Source: Cutibacterium namnetense (GTDB lineage Bacteria > Actinomycetota > Actinomycetes > Propionibacteriales > Propionibacteriaceae). From it: a DNA stretch of 64,000 nucleotides. Shown here one piece after another: positions 7,345-16,859 of the stretch (positions are counted from its first letter, which is position 1; each line of letters opens with the position of its first letter). The notes under the pieces are model-generated. The model worked only from the letters and a program-made list of their open reading frames with translations. It made no database searches and was not told the origin of the DNA. Position numbers and translations under genes: made by a program. Location of the stretch: the NCBI RefSeq assembly GCF_001642025.1, contig NZ_LWHO01000008.1, positions 1 to 64,000 of the forward strand, read 5' to 3'.

Positions 7345-9021
7345 ATGACCACCACCCGCCCCCAAAGGCCTAGCCCCGAACTCGTCGCAGAAGTTCAGTC
7401 CTGGCTCGACCAAGATCCCGACGAGGCCACACGCACCGAACTGTCCGATCTGCTCACCCGCGCCCAGTCTGGTGAAGCTGAAGCCATCGCAGCGGTGGAG
7501 TCGGCCTTCGCCGGGCCATTGACCTTCGGCACCGCTGGTCTGCGCGCCGCACTGGGCCCCGGCCCCTCCCGTATGAACCGCATCGTTGTTCAGCGTGCAG
7601 CTGCCGGCTTCGCTGCCTGGTTGCGCGCCCATGGCCACACCGGCGGGTCGGTTGTCATCGGTTTTGATGCCCGGCACAACTCCGAGGTCTTCGCCCGCGA
7701 TACCGCCGAGATCATGGCCGGGGCTGGTTTCCACGCCCTGCTGGCCGACTCCCCCATCCCGACCCCCGTCACGGCTTTCGCTATCAAGCACTATGGGGCG
7801 CTCGCCGGCGTCATGGTGACGGCCTCCCATAACCCGCCCGCCGATAACGGGTACAAGGTTTATCTGGGAGACGGTTCCCAGATCGTCCCGCCCACCGACA
7901 CCGAGATCGCCCACGAAATCGAGGTCGTGTCTAAGGAGCCCGTGGGTGCGATTGCTCGCGGTGAGGACATCGAGTTCATCGGCGAGGAGCTTATCGACGC
8001 CTACGTCTGTCGGGCCGCCGAGCTGACTACGGCCAGCCCTGACGTCACCTGGGTTTATACCGCCATGCACGGGGTCGGGACACGGGTCGTACGTCGTCTC
8101 GTTGAGAAGGCTGGCTTGCCCGAATTTATCGGGGTGACTGAGCAGCTCGATCCGGACCCGGATTTCCCGACCGTGGCGTTCCCGAACCCTGAGGAGCCCG
8201 GTGCCATCGATCTGGCCGTTGCTCAGGCCCGCACACATAACGCCGATGTCGTCATCGCCTCTGACCCCGACGCCGACCGCTGCGCCGTAGCGGCTGTCAT
8301 CGACGGGGACTGGCGCATGCTCACCGGCGACGAGTTAGGGACTCTTCTTGGTGACGATGCCCTGCGTCGCGGTCTCGACGGGGTTTACGCCAACTCGGTA
8401 GTCTCATCAACCTGTCTGGGACGAATGGCCAGGGCGGCCAAGCGTGAGCACCAGGTGACCCTGACCGGGTTCAAGTGGATCGGCCGTGTGCCTGGACTCG
8501 TCTTCGGTTACGAGGAAGCCATCGGCTACTGCTGCGATCCCTCCCACGTACCCGACAAGGACGGCATCACCGCCCTGGCGACGATCCTGCGTCTGGTTGG
8601 TGAGCTCAAGGCCTCCGGCACCACCATCGCCGAGCGTCTCGACGAGATCTGGGCCACCCATGGTCTGCACCGCACCTCCCAACTTGCGGTGCGTGTCACC
8701 GACATGTCGATTATCTCCGAGGCCATGGAGCGCCTGCGCAACCAGCCCCCCACAACCCTGCTAGGTGATCGCGTCGACGTTTGCGACCTCAACGATCCCA
8801 GCAATGGGTCTGGGCTACCCCAGCAGAACGCCATCGAATTGACTGGACCACGCATCCACGTCGTCACCCGCCCCTCGGGCACCGAGCCGAAACTCAAGTG
8901 TTACCTCGAGGTACGGGCTACCCCTGCGGAGTCGTCGGCAGATCTGGCGGCCACGAAGGCCCGCCTTGACGCAGACATGGCGACCCTGCGTGAGGAGATG
9001 TCTCAGGCCCTCGGAATCTGA
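7345..9021 (+). CDS. Phosphoglucomutase/phosphomannomutase family protein (PGM2-like, possible phosphopentomutase)
   Basis: 558 residues, alpha-D-phosphohexomutase superfamily. Visible: the phosphoserine loop TASHNPPADNGYKVY, the metal-binding SDPDADRCAV loop, the sugar-recognition loop GYEEAIGY, and the phosphate-binding RPSGTEPKLKCYLEV. These mutases move phosphate between C1 and C6 (or C5) of a sugar. Its position 26 nt after punA suggests it handles ribose-1-phosphate released by phosphorolysis, as PGM2-type proteins can; the same pair (deoD-pmmB) exists in M. tuberculosis. Glucose- or mannose-phosphate remain possible substrates. Start at the first ATG, with GAGGAACC upstream. Confidence 0.88.
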   Translation: MTTTRPQRPSPELVAEVQSWLDQDPDEATRTELSDLLTRAQSGEAEAIAAVESAFAGPLTFGTAGLRAALGPGPSRMNRIVVQRAAAGFAAWLRAHGHTGGSVVIGFDARHNSEVFARDTAEIMAGAGFHALLADSPIPTPVTAFAIKHYGALAGVMVTASHNPPADNGYKVYLGDGSQIVPPTDTEIAHEIEVVSKEPVGAIARGEDIEFIGEELIDAYVCRAAELTTASPDVTWVYTAMHGVGTRVVRRLVEKAGLPEFIGVTEQLDPDPDFPTVAFPNPEEPGAIDLAVAQARTHNADVVIASDPDADRCAVAAVIDGDWRMLTGDELGTLLGDDALRRGLDGVYANSVVSSTCLGRMARAAKREHQVTLTGFKWIGRVPGLVFGYEEAIGYCCDPSHVPDKDGITALATILRLVGELKASGTTIAERLDEIWATHGLHRTSQLAVRVTDMSIISEAMERLRNQPPTTLLGDRVDVCDLNDPSNGSGLPQQNAIELTGPRIHVVTRPSGTEPKLKCYLEVRATPAESSADLAATKARLDADMATLREEMSQALGI

Positions 9022-9071
9022 GCTTGCCGGCCTAGGGGGTTGATCTGCTCGTCGCAGAAGGTGTGTCCTCG

Positions 9072-10742
9072 TCAGTGATGGCGGGGACGCACGAACTTCT
9101 GTGTCTCATGGTTCGCCTGGCCGGTGGCTTGAACATGCTTCTTCTTGCCCGTCGGAGTCATCGGTAGCTGATCGACAAAGCAATAAGCACGCGGCCGCTT
9201 GAACCGGGCCAGGTCGTCACTGGCCAGGCAGTGAGCGTCAAGGTCGTCAGCAGTGAGTTCCACGCCGGCCTCGGGAACCACGTACGCGACAACCTGCTGA
9301 CCCCATTCCTGATCCGTCACTCCGACGACGAGGGACGCCGCGACGCCAGGATGGGACTCCAGCACCGACTCCACCTGAGTGGGGAAGACATTCTCTCCAC
9401 CGCTAATAATCATCTCGTCCTTGCGCCCGACAATGGTGACGAACTCGTGCTCATCCCAGGTGGCGAGATCACCCGGGTAGAACCATCCACTGTGGAACTT
9501 CGGATCCTGCGCCCCACCCTCGCCCGAATACGACATCCCGCATTTGGGGCTGCGCATAGCAACCTCACCGATCTCAGTCCCGTCCTTCGCAGCTATCTCG
9601 TCAGGCTCGGCGACCCGGTCATCGAAAACCTTCACGACCCGGACATCGTCATCAGTGTTAGCACGTCCCGCCGTTCCAGCCATTCCGGGAAGGTCGAACG
9701 GACGCAGGAAGGTGTTCCAGAAGGTCTCTGTCGTACCGTAACCATTGGAGATGTTCGGGGTGAGGACAGCCATGTAACGTTCAGCCGAGCGAGCATCCAA
9801 TGGGGCACCCATCGTGACGATGCCATGCAGGTTCGATAAGTCCCGTGGATTCGTCTGCTGGGCACGGGCCAGCCTCTCCAGCGCGGTTGGAGCGCCAATA
9901 AGGAAGGTGATCTGGTACTCACCCACCCAGTCGAGCACCGTATCCGGGTCGAACTCACGCATCGGAATGACAGATCCCCCGACGTAGAACGTCGGATTCG
10001 GTCCCCCGGAATGCAGTCCACCACGGTGAAACCACGGAGTCATATTGAGAGTGCGGTCTCGAGGAGTGAGCGGGAAGTGCATGATGACGTCGTGTGCGCT
10101 CATGAGTTCCACGAAGGAGGGCAGCGGAACGCCTTTTGGCATGCCGGTGGTCCCGGAAGTGTAGAGACGGATGACCTCGTCGTATGTGCTGAAATTCGAC
10201 GGACGCTCCGGGGCCCTTCCACCGGCCTCAGACAAGGCGGTATCAAAGTCGACGGCGCCGTCGGGCAAATCCGGTGAGGTGCCGGCCGGAGCCACCTGAA
10301 TAAGAAAGGGCGTCGGGGTCTCGGCCTCGCGATCGACTTCCTTGATGGCAGGTATCACCCGTGACGTCACCTCGGCGTCGTAAATGAGTACCTTCGGGCG
10401 GGCGTCGCGCAGGGCGCAGGCCAACTCGCCAGGGGCGAGCCGACAGTTGAGAACAGTTCCCACCGCCCCCAGACGGTGGGCAGCCAGGTAGCAGATAGCG
10501 AACTGCGCAGTATTGAACAGCTCGAAAGCGAACGTGTCCCCCGGCCCAACCCCATGCTCGGCGAGCACAACTGCGAAGCGCTCCACGTCGGCGGCCAGCT
10601 CACGATAAGTCCAAGTGCGATCAGTTGCCGGGTCGATCATGGCAAGCGAGTCGCTGAATCGGTGCACGTTGCGCTCCAGCCCTGCCACGTAAGTGAAATC
10701 GTGTTCAACGTATGCGCGCAGCGGCTGTGGATCAAAACCCAT
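9072..10742 (-). CDS. Acyl-CoA synthetase (AMP-forming), fatty-acid--CoA ligase type
   Basis: 556 residues, ANL superfamily. The P-loop-like YTSGTTGMPKGV lies near residue 190. Later come GYGTTE, GWFYPGDLATWDEHEFVTIVGRKDEMIISG spread over the hinge region, and the C-terminal catalytic lysine region MTPTGKKKHVQ. The reaction activates a carboxylic acid with ATP to an acyl-adenylate and then the CoA thioester. The substrate is probably a medium or long chain fatty acid, but sequence does not fix it. It is divergent from the uridine-kinase-like gene and has no obvious operon partner. Confidence 0.87.
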   Translation of the reverse strand: MGFDPQPLRAYVEHDFTYVAGLERNVHRFSDSLAMIDPATDRTWTYRELAADVERFAVVLAEHGVGPGDTFAFELFNTAQFAICYLAAHRLGAVGTVLNCRLAPGELACALRDARPKVLIYDAEVTSRVIPAIKEVDREAETPTPFLIQVAPAGTSPDLPDGAVDFDTALSEAGGRAPERPSNFSTYDEVIRLYTSGTTGMPKGVPLPSFVELMSAHDVIMHFPLTPRDRTLNMTPWFHRGGLHSGGPNPTFYVGGSVIPMREFDPDTVLDWVGEYQITFLIGAPTALERLARAQQTNPRDLSNLHGIVTMGAPLDARSAERYMAVLTPNISNGYGTTETFWNTFLRPFDLPGMAGTAGRANTDDDVRVVKVFDDRVAEPDEIAAKDGTEIGEVAMRSPKCGMSYSGEGGAQDPKFHSGWFYPGDLATWDEHEFVTIVGRKDEMIISGGENVFPTQVESVLESHPGVAASLVVGVTDQEWGQQVVAYVVPEAGVELTADDLDAHCLASDDLARFKRPRAYCFVDQLPMTPTGKKKHVQATGQANHETQKFVRPRHH

Positions 10743-10887
10743 GGAAAAACCTCTCAGTCAACATCAGACGTATTCCCCACGGTACGCCGGTTACGGTCTG
10801 CTTCTCAGCGTGGTGGCGGACAACATACGCTGAGCCGCGCGACGCAACCCACTCGCCATGGTGGCGCGTTTTCTGCTGCCTTCCCGA

Positions 10888-10904
10888 TAGACTCGACAGT
10901 CGTG
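10888..10904 (+). promoter_or_regulatory. Leaderless-type promoter of the uridine-kinase-like gene
   Basis: TAGACT (10888-10893), 8-nt spacer, GTG at 10902. No Shine-Dalgarno sequence. Confidence 0.5.
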
Positions 10905-11483
10905 GCGTGCACGATCATCCTGTTGGCTGGCCCCTCCGGCTCGGGGAAGTCCCATTTGACCCATATGGCGGATTTACCTGAGCTACGACTCGACGATTTC
11001 TACCGTGATCACAATGAAGCTGGGCTCCCCGTGGTGCGCGATATGGTCGATTGGGACGACGTCGCCTCGTGGAATCTTCCGCTCGCCGTCGAGGCCCTCA
11101 AGGAACTCGCCACCGCAGGGCACACCGTCGCCCCCCACTACGACATCTCACAATCCCGGGCCGACGGCACCCACATCGTCGAGGTTGGGGATGCAGCGGC
11201 TGTCGTTGCGGAAGGGATTTTCGCCCTCGACTTGCTGGAGCCATGTTTGCGGTCAGGCCTCAACGTGCTGCCAATCTGGTTGGACAGACCTCGCTGGTTT
11301 AACTTCGCTCGGCGTCTCGTCCGGGATCTGCAGCAGCATCGCAAGTCCCCACCTGTGCTAGTTCGCCGCGGTCTCGCCTTATGTCGGGCTGAGCCGGCGC
11401 TGCGGTCACGAGCCATCGTTATGGGCTTTCAGCCCATGAGTATGAGGCGGGCACGTGCCGCTGTCGCATCCCTGACGGGCTGA
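10902..11483 (+). CDS. Uridine-kinase-like P-loop protein
   Basis: 193 residues. It has a Walker A motif near the N-terminus (AGPSGSGKSHLTH), LRLDDFYRDHNEAGLPVV like the nucleoside-binding region of uridine kinases, DWDDVASWN, and a later AEGIFALDLLEPC segment. The expected activity is ATP-dependent phosphorylation of uridine/cytidine or a related small substrate. The GTG at 10902 is chosen because it puts the first strand and Walker A at the usual distance and sits 8 nt after a TAGACT hexamer. The frame is open far upstream, but that part overlaps the divergent acyl-CoA synthetase gene. Salvage enzymes elsewhere in the window fit a nucleoside role. The sequence is short and divergent, so the substrate is uncertain. 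Confidence 0.75.
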   Translation: MACTIILLAGPSGSGKSHLTHMADLPELRLDDFYRDHNEAGLPVVRDMVDWDDVASWNLPLAVEALKELATAGHTVAPHYDISQSRADGTHIVEVGDAAAVVAEGIFALDLLEPCLRSGLNVLPIWLDRPRWFNFARRLVRDLQQHRKSPPVLVRRGLALCRAEPALRSRAIVMGFQPMSMRRARAAVASLTG

Positions 11484-11563
11484 ACGCGAGAGGATTTTCA
11501 ACCTTTTGGCCGATGTCGATGGACCATCAGTTTCATAATGTCGACAGGGTCGAAAGGAATGCC

Positions 11564-13216
11564 GTGTCCGAAGCCACCTCTGCCGCCACTGCGGCCCAGC
11601 CCTTCCCTGGACGCTGGAAAGCCCTCGCCGTCCTCGCCGCAGGGCTCTCCCTCATCATCTTGGATGGCACAATCGTCGGTGTTGCCCTACCGACGATGAT
11701 CTCGGCCCTCAATCTGAACCTCACCGACGCTCAGTGGGTCAACGCCATCTACAACGTCATCTTTGCTGCACTTCTGCTCGGGGCCGGGCGCCTGGGCGAC
11801 CGGGTCGGGCGTCGCACCACTTTTGCGGCTGGCGTGGTCCTCTTCGTGGCAGGGTCCCTACTGGCTGCGACGGCGTCAGGCCCTGGCTCCCTCATCGCGT
11901 CGCGTGCCGTCCAGGGTGTTGGGGGCGCGCTAGTGTTGCCGTGCACCCTATCGTCAGTGAACTCGCTCTTCCAGGGCAAGGATCGCGCCGCCGCTTTCGG
12001 CATCTGGGGCGCCGTCATGAGTGGTATGGCGGCCCTCGGCCCGCTGCTGGGCGGAGTCTTGACCGAGTACGCGTCATGGCGCTGGATCTTCTGGGTCAAC
12101 CTTCCGTTGGGCCTGCTGGTGCTGGTTGGAATTGCCGCATGGGTGCCGCAGACTCGCGGTAAACCTGCTGAAAAGGGCGTCGACGTCGGCGGAGTGCTCA
12201 CCTCAGCCATCGGGTTTGGCTTACTCGTCTTTGGGCTCATCGAGGCCACCACCTTGGGGTGGTGGGATAAGAAACAAACCTTCAAAGTTTTCGGATGGGA
12301 ATGGCCGGTCAATTGGACGATGTCCCCGGTGCCGTGGGCGATCGCTATCGGCCTGGTTTTCATCGGGCTATTCGTCGTCTGGGAGCATCACCGCGCCAAG
12401 GTCGGTCGCGACGCTCTGCTCGACCTGACTCTGTTTCGGGTGGGGACATTCTCCTGGGGTAATCTTACCGCCGCCACGGTGGCCATCGGCGAGTTTTCGC
12501 TGACGTTCGTCCTGCCGCTGTTCCTAGTGAACTCGCTTGGTCTCTCGACGGTACGTACTGGCGTTGTGCTCGCCGCGATGGCTTTAGGCTCCTTTTTGTC
12601 CGGCGCTTCAGCCCGCCATCTGGCCGCCCGGATGGGGGCAACTGGAGTTGTGGTGTTAGGTCTGAGCCTCGAAGTCATCGGCGTCGGGCTGCTGGCCTGG
12701 GTTGTTGGTGCGCAGGGGTCCACCTGGCTGACTGTTCTCACCCTCGTTGTCTACGGCATCGGGCTCGGCCTGGCCTCGGCCCAGCTGACCTCAACGGTGT
12801 TGCACGACATTCCCGCCGACCAGTCGGGGGCAGGATCGGCCACCCAGTCAACGGTGCGTCAGCTGGGCTCAGCCCTCGGCGCCGCCATCGCCGGGTCAGC
12901 GCTGGGATCGGCTATGAACCACACCATTCCCGACGCGGTAACCTCCGCTAGCCGGGTACCGGCCAGGGCCCTAGACACGCTCGTTCGCGCCACCCAGAGC
13001 TCGGCTGGATCGGTCATTCCGGGACTTCGCAATGCGCCGCCTACTAGCCCCTTCATTCGTCCGCTCGGTGAATCCCGCGACGCCGTCATCGGTGGCCTCG
13101 AGACCGGTTTCGCTCACGCAGCAGCATGGTCGATCGGGTTGTCGTCGCTATTCCTGATAATCGGCCTGCTCGGGGCAATCATGGTGAGACACCAGGCGCG
13201 CAAGCAGGTCAGCTAG
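11564..13216 (+). CDS. MFS drug/proton antiporter, DHA2 (14-TM) family
   Basis: 550 residues, major facilitator superfamily, DHA2 type. It shows LDGTIVGVALPTM in helix 1 (motif D1-like), GRLGDRVGRRTTF (motif A) after helix 2, a motif-C-like GAVMSGMAALGPLLGGVL in helix 5, and about 14 hydrophobic segments. It probably exports cationic or amphipathic compounds with proton antiport. The GTG at 11564 is preferred to the upstream ATG at 11513 because AAAGGA lies 5 nt before it. Two inverted repeats follow the gene. No regulator gene is adjacent, so substrate and control are unknown. Confidence 0.85.
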   Translation: MSEATSAATAAQPFPGRWKALAVLAAGLSLIILDGTIVGVALPTMISALNLNLTDAQWVNAIYNVIFAALLLGAGRLGDRVGRRTTFAAGVVLFVAGSLLAATASGPGSLIASRAVQGVGGALVLPCTLSSVNSLFQGKDRAAAFGIWGAVMSGMAALGPLLGGVLTEYASWRWIFWVNLPLGLLVLVGIAAWVPQTRGKPAEKGVDVGGVLTSAIGFGLLVFGLIEATTLGWWDKKQTFKVFGWEWPVNWTMSPVPWAIAIGLVFIGLFVVWEHHRAKVGRDALLDLTLFRVGTFSWGNLTAATVAIGEFSLTFVLPLFLVNSLGLSTVRTGVVLAAMALGSFLSGASARHLAARMGATGVVVLGLSLEVIGVGLLAWVVGAQGSTWLTVLTLVVYGIGLGLASAQLTSTVLHDIPADQSGAGSATQSTVRQLGSALGAAIAGSALGSAMNHTIPDAVTSASRVPARALDTLVRATQSSAGSVIPGLRNAPPTSPFIRPLGESRDAVIGGLETGFAHAAAWSIGLSSLFLIIGLLGAIMVRHQARKQVS

Positions 13217-13275
13217 CGGGCATCGTCCTGGCGGGCACGCGCTACGGGCATGCCAAGGCATCACCACGATGCCCG
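13217..13275 (+). terminator. Long inverted repeat after the MFS gene
   Basis: Perfect 10-bp arms at 13217-13226 and 13266-13275 beginning at the MFS stop codon; the 39-nt interior itself contains GGGC/GCCC pairings. There is no clear T run, so termination is only likely. Confidence 0.45.
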
Positions 13276-13332
13276 TGCCCCAACCGGAGAAAGGCAGCTG
13301 CACTGCCCGACCTCACTTCGACGAAACCTTAC

Positions 13333-13362
13333 CGACACCGGTGCAGGCAATCGCCGGTGTCG
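13333..13362. promoter_or_regulatory. 9-bp inverted repeat upstream of the exonuclease gene
   Basis: CGACACCGG (13333-13341) and CCGGTGTCG (13354-13362), 12 nt apart, just before a -10-like TATCCT (13374-13379). It could be an operator or part of a terminator. Confidence 0.4.
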
Positions 13363-13434
13363 CAGGTGAGAACTATCCTGACGCCAGTCGCTTTTCGACA
13401 GCAGGGAAGCACGAAGGTTAACGCGGAGGTACAA

Positions 13435-14067
13435 ATGACGTTGCAGAAACGGCCCGGCCGAGGCGCGAGCAACGCCACGCCGGCAGGCTTCATGCCAACC
13501 CGGGGGACTGCGCGTCGGTCCTTCTTTGTCCCCTCGCCCTCGCAGATCGCCGAGCGGGGTTTCGTCGCGGTGGACTTCGAGACAGCCAACCGCATGGGCG
13601 GGGTGTCGGCATGCCAGCTAGCCATGGTTAAGGTGCTTGACGGACAGATCATCGACAGGTTGAACACCTTAATCCGTCCACCCAAGGGGTGGGACTCCTT
13701 TGAGTTCACATATCTGCACGGCATCTCGGCAGCCGACGTCGCAGACGCCCCCGACTGGAGCAACATTGCCGACGCCGTCTCCCACTTTGTCGGTGGGGCG
13801 ACCGTATACGCCCACAACGCCGCCTTCGACTCCCGGGTGTGGCGACAGCTTGACGAGTATTTTGGCACCACCACCCTGCCCTCACCGTTCTTCTGCTCTT
13901 ACCGAACCGCGCAGCGCCTCATCCCAGGACTACCCAACTACAAACTCCCCACCGTGCTTCACGCTTGCGCCCCGGATTACCAGCTCAATCACCACCGAGC
14001 CGACTCCGACGCCGAAGCCTGCGCCCTCATCGTCTGCGCGTTACAGAGACGGGCGCAGGCGAGCTGA
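13435..14067 (+). CDS. DnaQ-like 3'-5' exonuclease (DEDDh)
   Basis: 210 residues with one exonuclease domain of the DnaQ/PolC epsilon type. VAVDFETAN gives the first Asp-Glu pair, YAHNAAFDSRVW the second Asp, and HHRADSDAEA the catalytic His and last Asp, so the DEDDh set is complete. It should remove nucleotides from DNA 3' ends using two metal ions. The N-terminal 35 residues are basic and Pro/Ser-rich without a known domain. A GGAGG site 5 nt before the ATG at 13435 fixes the start. It is not fused to a BRCT or polymerase domain, so it is a stand-alone housekeeping or repair exonuclease of unknown partner. It converges on metG with a 1-nt gap. Confidence 0.82.
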   Translation: MTLQKRPGRGASNATPAGFMPTRGTARRSFFVPSPSQIAERGFVAVDFETANRMGGVSACQLAMVKVLDGQIIDRLNTLIRPPKGWDSFEFTYLHGISAADVADAPDWSNIADAVSHFVGGATVYAHNAAFDSRVWRQLDEYFGTTTLPSPFFCSYRTAQRLIPGLPNYKLPTVLHACAPDYQLNHHRADSDAEACALIVCALQRRAQAS

Positions 14068-14068
14068 C

Positions 14069-15847
14069 TTACTGCGGGTTGACCGGCGCCCATTGCGGAC
14101 CGGTCTGGGCGAGCTTAGCGTCGAGCTTTCGGAAGATCGGCGAAGGTTTGGACAGCGGGGTGCCTACCGCGATGTCGTGACGACCCCATGACGCCTGCTC
14201 GGTGGCGTAATCCCCCATGAGGATTGGTGCCCCGTCGGTCTCGATGAGCTCAGGCTGGGCCGCCCACACCCCCTCGCCACCAAGGGCCTCATAAATCTTC
14301 TGGGCCGAATGAGGCATAAACGGGGTCAGCATGGTGTTGACGTCACTGACGACCTGCAAAGCCACATGCAGCACAGTGTCACGGCGTTCAGGGTTGTCCT
14401 TGAGTTTCCAGGGCTCCTCGGCAGAGATGTAGGCATTAGCCAGCCCAACGATCCTCATTGCTTCAGTAATAGCCGCCTTGAATTTTGCGCGGGCAAGCAA
14501 CCCACCGACGATGTCGAATCCAGCGGCGGAGGCATCCAACAACTCGCGGTCAGCATCCGTCAGCTCACCAACGGCCGGAATCTCGTGACAATTCTTGAAC
14601 GCCATCGAGATCGACCTGTTAACGAGGTTTCCCCACTCGTTGGCCAGCTCAAAGTTCACCCGGCGGACAAACTCTTCCCAGGTGAAGTCAGTGTCCTGGT
14701 TCTCCGGACCGGCAACCGCGATGAAGTAGCGCAAGGCGTCGGGACCGAACTCATGCAGAAAGTCCCCCACAAAAATAGTGGCGCCACGAGAATTCGACAC
14801 CTTCGAACCGCTCATCGTCAAGAACTCGCTGGAAACAATCTCAGTAGGAAGATCAAGGATCCCGAGTTCTCCGGAGGGCTCACCGCCCTTATCACCACGT
14901 CCATTTGCACCCAGCAAGATGCCGGGCCAAATGACCGAATGGAACACAATGTTGTCCTTGCCCATGAAGTAGTACGAGCGGGCATCCTCGTCATTCCAGA
15001 ACTCACGCCAAGCATCAGGCTTACCAATACGGCGCGCCCACTCAATCGAGGCAGACAGGTATCCGATGACAGCGTCGAACCACACGTAGATCGACTTCAT
15101 CGGGTTCTCCTGCCAGCCTTCTACCGGCACACGAATGCCCCAGTCGAGATCGCGGGTAATAGCGCGCGGACGCAACTCCTCAAGCAGGTTGTGCGAAAAC
15201 TTCAAGACATTGGGACGCCAATCGGTGCGAGTATCAATCCACGACGCCAGCGACTCGGCCAGGGCAGGAAGGTCGAGGAAGAAGTGCTCGGTCTCGCGGA
15301 ACTCGGGAGCGGCCCCCGTGGTCTTCGACCTAGGCTCGATAAGGTCGGCCGGGTCGAGCTGACGACCACAGTTGTCGCACTGGTCACCGCGGGCGTCATC
15401 GTATCCACACACCGGACAGGTGCCCTCGATGTAGCGGTCAGGAAGGGTGCGTCCAGTCGATGGTTCGAAGGCCCCCATCTCAGACTTCTTGACGACATAG
15501 CCGTTTTCGTGAAGACGAGTGAAGATCTCCTGAGTGACGTGAGCGTGGTTGTCAGTCATCGTCGACGTGTACAGATCGTAGGACAGCCCAAGCCCCTGCA
15601 AGTCCGCCGCGATAATGCGGTGATACTTTTCGGCGCACTCCTGAGCCGTCATGCGTTCCTGATCAGCCTTGACTGAAATAGCGGTGCCATGACAGTCCGA
15701 GCCGGAAACCATGAGGACCCGGTGACCCGACATTCGCATGTACCGGGCAAAGACGTCAGAGGGGACACCGAATCCGGAAACATGGCCGATGTGTCGAGGC
15801 CCATTGGCGTAGGGCCACGCGACGGCGGCAAGAACGTTGGCACACAT
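14069..15847 (-). CDS. metG: Methionyl-tRNA synthetase
   Basis: 592 residues, class I aminoacyl-tRNA synthetase charging tRNA-Met. The HIGH motif is at residues 19-22 (PRHIGHV). The KMSKS loop reads KVSNS in [10 protein letters not shown] zinc knuckle [17 protein letters not shown] is present, and the anticodon-binding helical domain follows. There is no C-terminal tRNA-binding (EMAP) extension. The start at 15847 is chosen because the family begins immediately before the first strand ([12 protein letters not shown]); a TAGAGT hexamer lies 7 nt before the ATG and no Shine-Dalgarno site exists. It sits downstream of the nucleoside operon, with its own promoter-like element in the 112-nt gap. 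Confidence 0.93.
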   Translation of the reverse strand: MCANVLAAVAWPYANGPRHIGHVSGFGVPSDVFARYMRMSGHRVLMVSGSDCHGTAISVKADQERMTAQECAEKYHRIIAADLQGLGLSYDLYTSTMTDNHAHVTQEIFTRLHENGYVVKKSEMGAFEPSTGRTLPDRYIEGTCPVCGYDDARGDQCDNCGRQLDPADLIEPRSKTTGAAPEFRETEHFFLDLPALAESLASWIDTRTDWRPNVLKFSHNLLEELRPRAITRDLDWGIRVPVEGWQENPMKSIYVWFDAVIGYLSASIEWARRIGKPDAWREFWNDEDARSYYFMGKDNIVFHSVIWPGILLGANGRGDKGGEPSGELGILDLPTEIVSSEFLTMSGSKVSNSRGATIFVGDFLHEFGPDALRYFIAVAGPENQDTDFTWEEFVRRVNFELANEWGNLVNRSISMAFKNCHEIPAVGELTDADRELLDASAAGFDIVGGLLARAKFKAAITEAMRIVGLANAYISAEEPWKLKDNPERRDTVLHVALQVVSDVNTMLTPFMPHSAQKIYEALGGEGVWAAQPELIETDGAPILMGDYATEQASWGRHDIAVGTPLSKPSPIFRKLDAKLAQTGPQWAPVNPQ

Positions 15848-15860
15848 GAAGTTAACTCTA
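15845..15860 (-). promoter_or_regulatory. Leaderless-type promoter of metG
   Basis: On the minus strand TAGAGT (15860-15855), 7-nt spacer, ATG. Same layout as punA and guaA. Confidence 0.6.
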
Positions 15861-15959
15861 TCGGTAGCCGGCATCGAGGATGTCAGTGGTTGAAACAGGT
15901 GAAGCCGATGCCAATCGAGGGCATCGCGGTTCATGACCCGGGTACAAAGACTCAGCCCT

Positions 15960-16859
15960 TCAACGAACCGGGGTGACTTGATGGAATCGCAACTGCCAAC
16001 CCCTATCCGGGTCGTGGTGCCATAGCGAAACCCGCAGGCTTACCCGGGATCCTGCCCGTGCCCGCCACCGCAGTAGGACATCCTGTGGGCCGATTCTCAC
16101 CATCCCGAGAATTTCAATGCTGGCCCTCACCTCCGGGGCTGGCATGTCAGCTAAGGCCCTGCCCCGCGTCCACAATCTGCCGTTCCCGTCATGCTCGATG
16201 AAGTCGGGGGCGAGAAGCTCGTCCAGAGCGCTGCGGTGGGCGAGCTTGTCAGTCTCCAGGAAGCGGCGCTCCTTATCAGTGAGGATGCCGATAAGCTCCT
16301 GGTCAGGGGTGGCAGGACGCTCAGGTAGATCAAACAACCGCTCTTGCCCGACCTTGTTATCAGGTCTCGGCACATCCTCCGGTTCCAGTTCGCGAACCGT
16401 CCCGCCAAACCCCGGCCCATAATCGACAGGAGTGCCGTCACGGAAGGCCGTGGCAGCAGCACGAGCACGCTGGTCAGCGGCCTCGTTCATAGCATGGCCA
16501 GCGTGCCCTTTCACCCACTCAAAGGTGACGTCACGGCCGTCAAGTTCCTCATCAATGGACTCAAGAAGGTCCCGGTTCAGTACCGGCTTGCCGTCACGCT
16601 TGCGCCATCCTTTACGCTTCCATCCCGGGATCCACTTAGTGCAGCAGTTAATGGCGTACTGAGAATCACACAAGATCGTCAGTGGTTCGTCGGCGTCACG
16701 AGTAGCACGCAACACGTCAAGAACGGCCTTGAGCTCCCCCATGTTGTTCGTGCCCCGGGGCCAGCCGCCGGCGGCCCAGGTGTCGTCGTCGATATACCAG
16801 GCCCAACCGGCTGGGCCCGGATTGTCGAGGGAGGACCCGTCAGCTGCGGCCACTATCAT
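15960..16859 (-). CDS. rnhA: RNase HI fused to an NTF2-like (DUF4440/SnoaL-type) C-terminal domain
   Basis: 299 residues. The N-terminal half (about 1-150) is type I RNase H, which cuts the RNA strand of RNA-DNA hybrids. Catalytic residues are Asp7 (AAADGSS), Glu in NNMGELKA, Asp in LCDSQYA and Asp in NEAADQRA. After a linker, residues about 190-299 ([59 protein letters not shown]) have the pattern of NTF2-like DUF4440/SnoaL domains, which bind small molecules or dimerise. Its ATG overlaps the cdd stop (ATGA), so it is the last gene of the nucleoside operon. Why RNase H travels with nucleoside import is not known; the C-terminal role is inferred. Confidence 0.85.
   Translation of the reverse strand: MIVAAADGSSLDNPGPAGWAWYIDDDTWAAGGWPRGTNNMGELKAVLDVLRATRDADEPLTILCDSQYAINCCTKWIPGWKRKGWRKRDGKPVLNRDLLESIDEELDGRDVTFEWVKGHAGHAMNEAADQRARAAATAFRDGTPVDYGPGFGGTVRELEPEDVPRPDNKVGQERLFDLPERPATPDQELIGILTDKERRFLETDKLAHRSALDELLAPDFIEHDGNGRLWTRGRALADMPAPEVRASIEILGMVRIGPQDVLLRWRARAGSRVSLRVSLWHHDPDRGWQLRFHQVTPVR

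Noticed and set aside
7054-8238. 394-codon open frame on the minus strand across punA and the mutase gene
   Set aside because: It lies antisense to two well-supported enzymes and has the Gly/Asp/Val-rich composition produced by GC-rich codon bias; no family motifs.
14309-15676. 455-codon plus-strand frame across metG
   Set aside because: Antisense shadow of methionyl-tRNA synthetase, no Shine-Dalgarno site or domain pattern.
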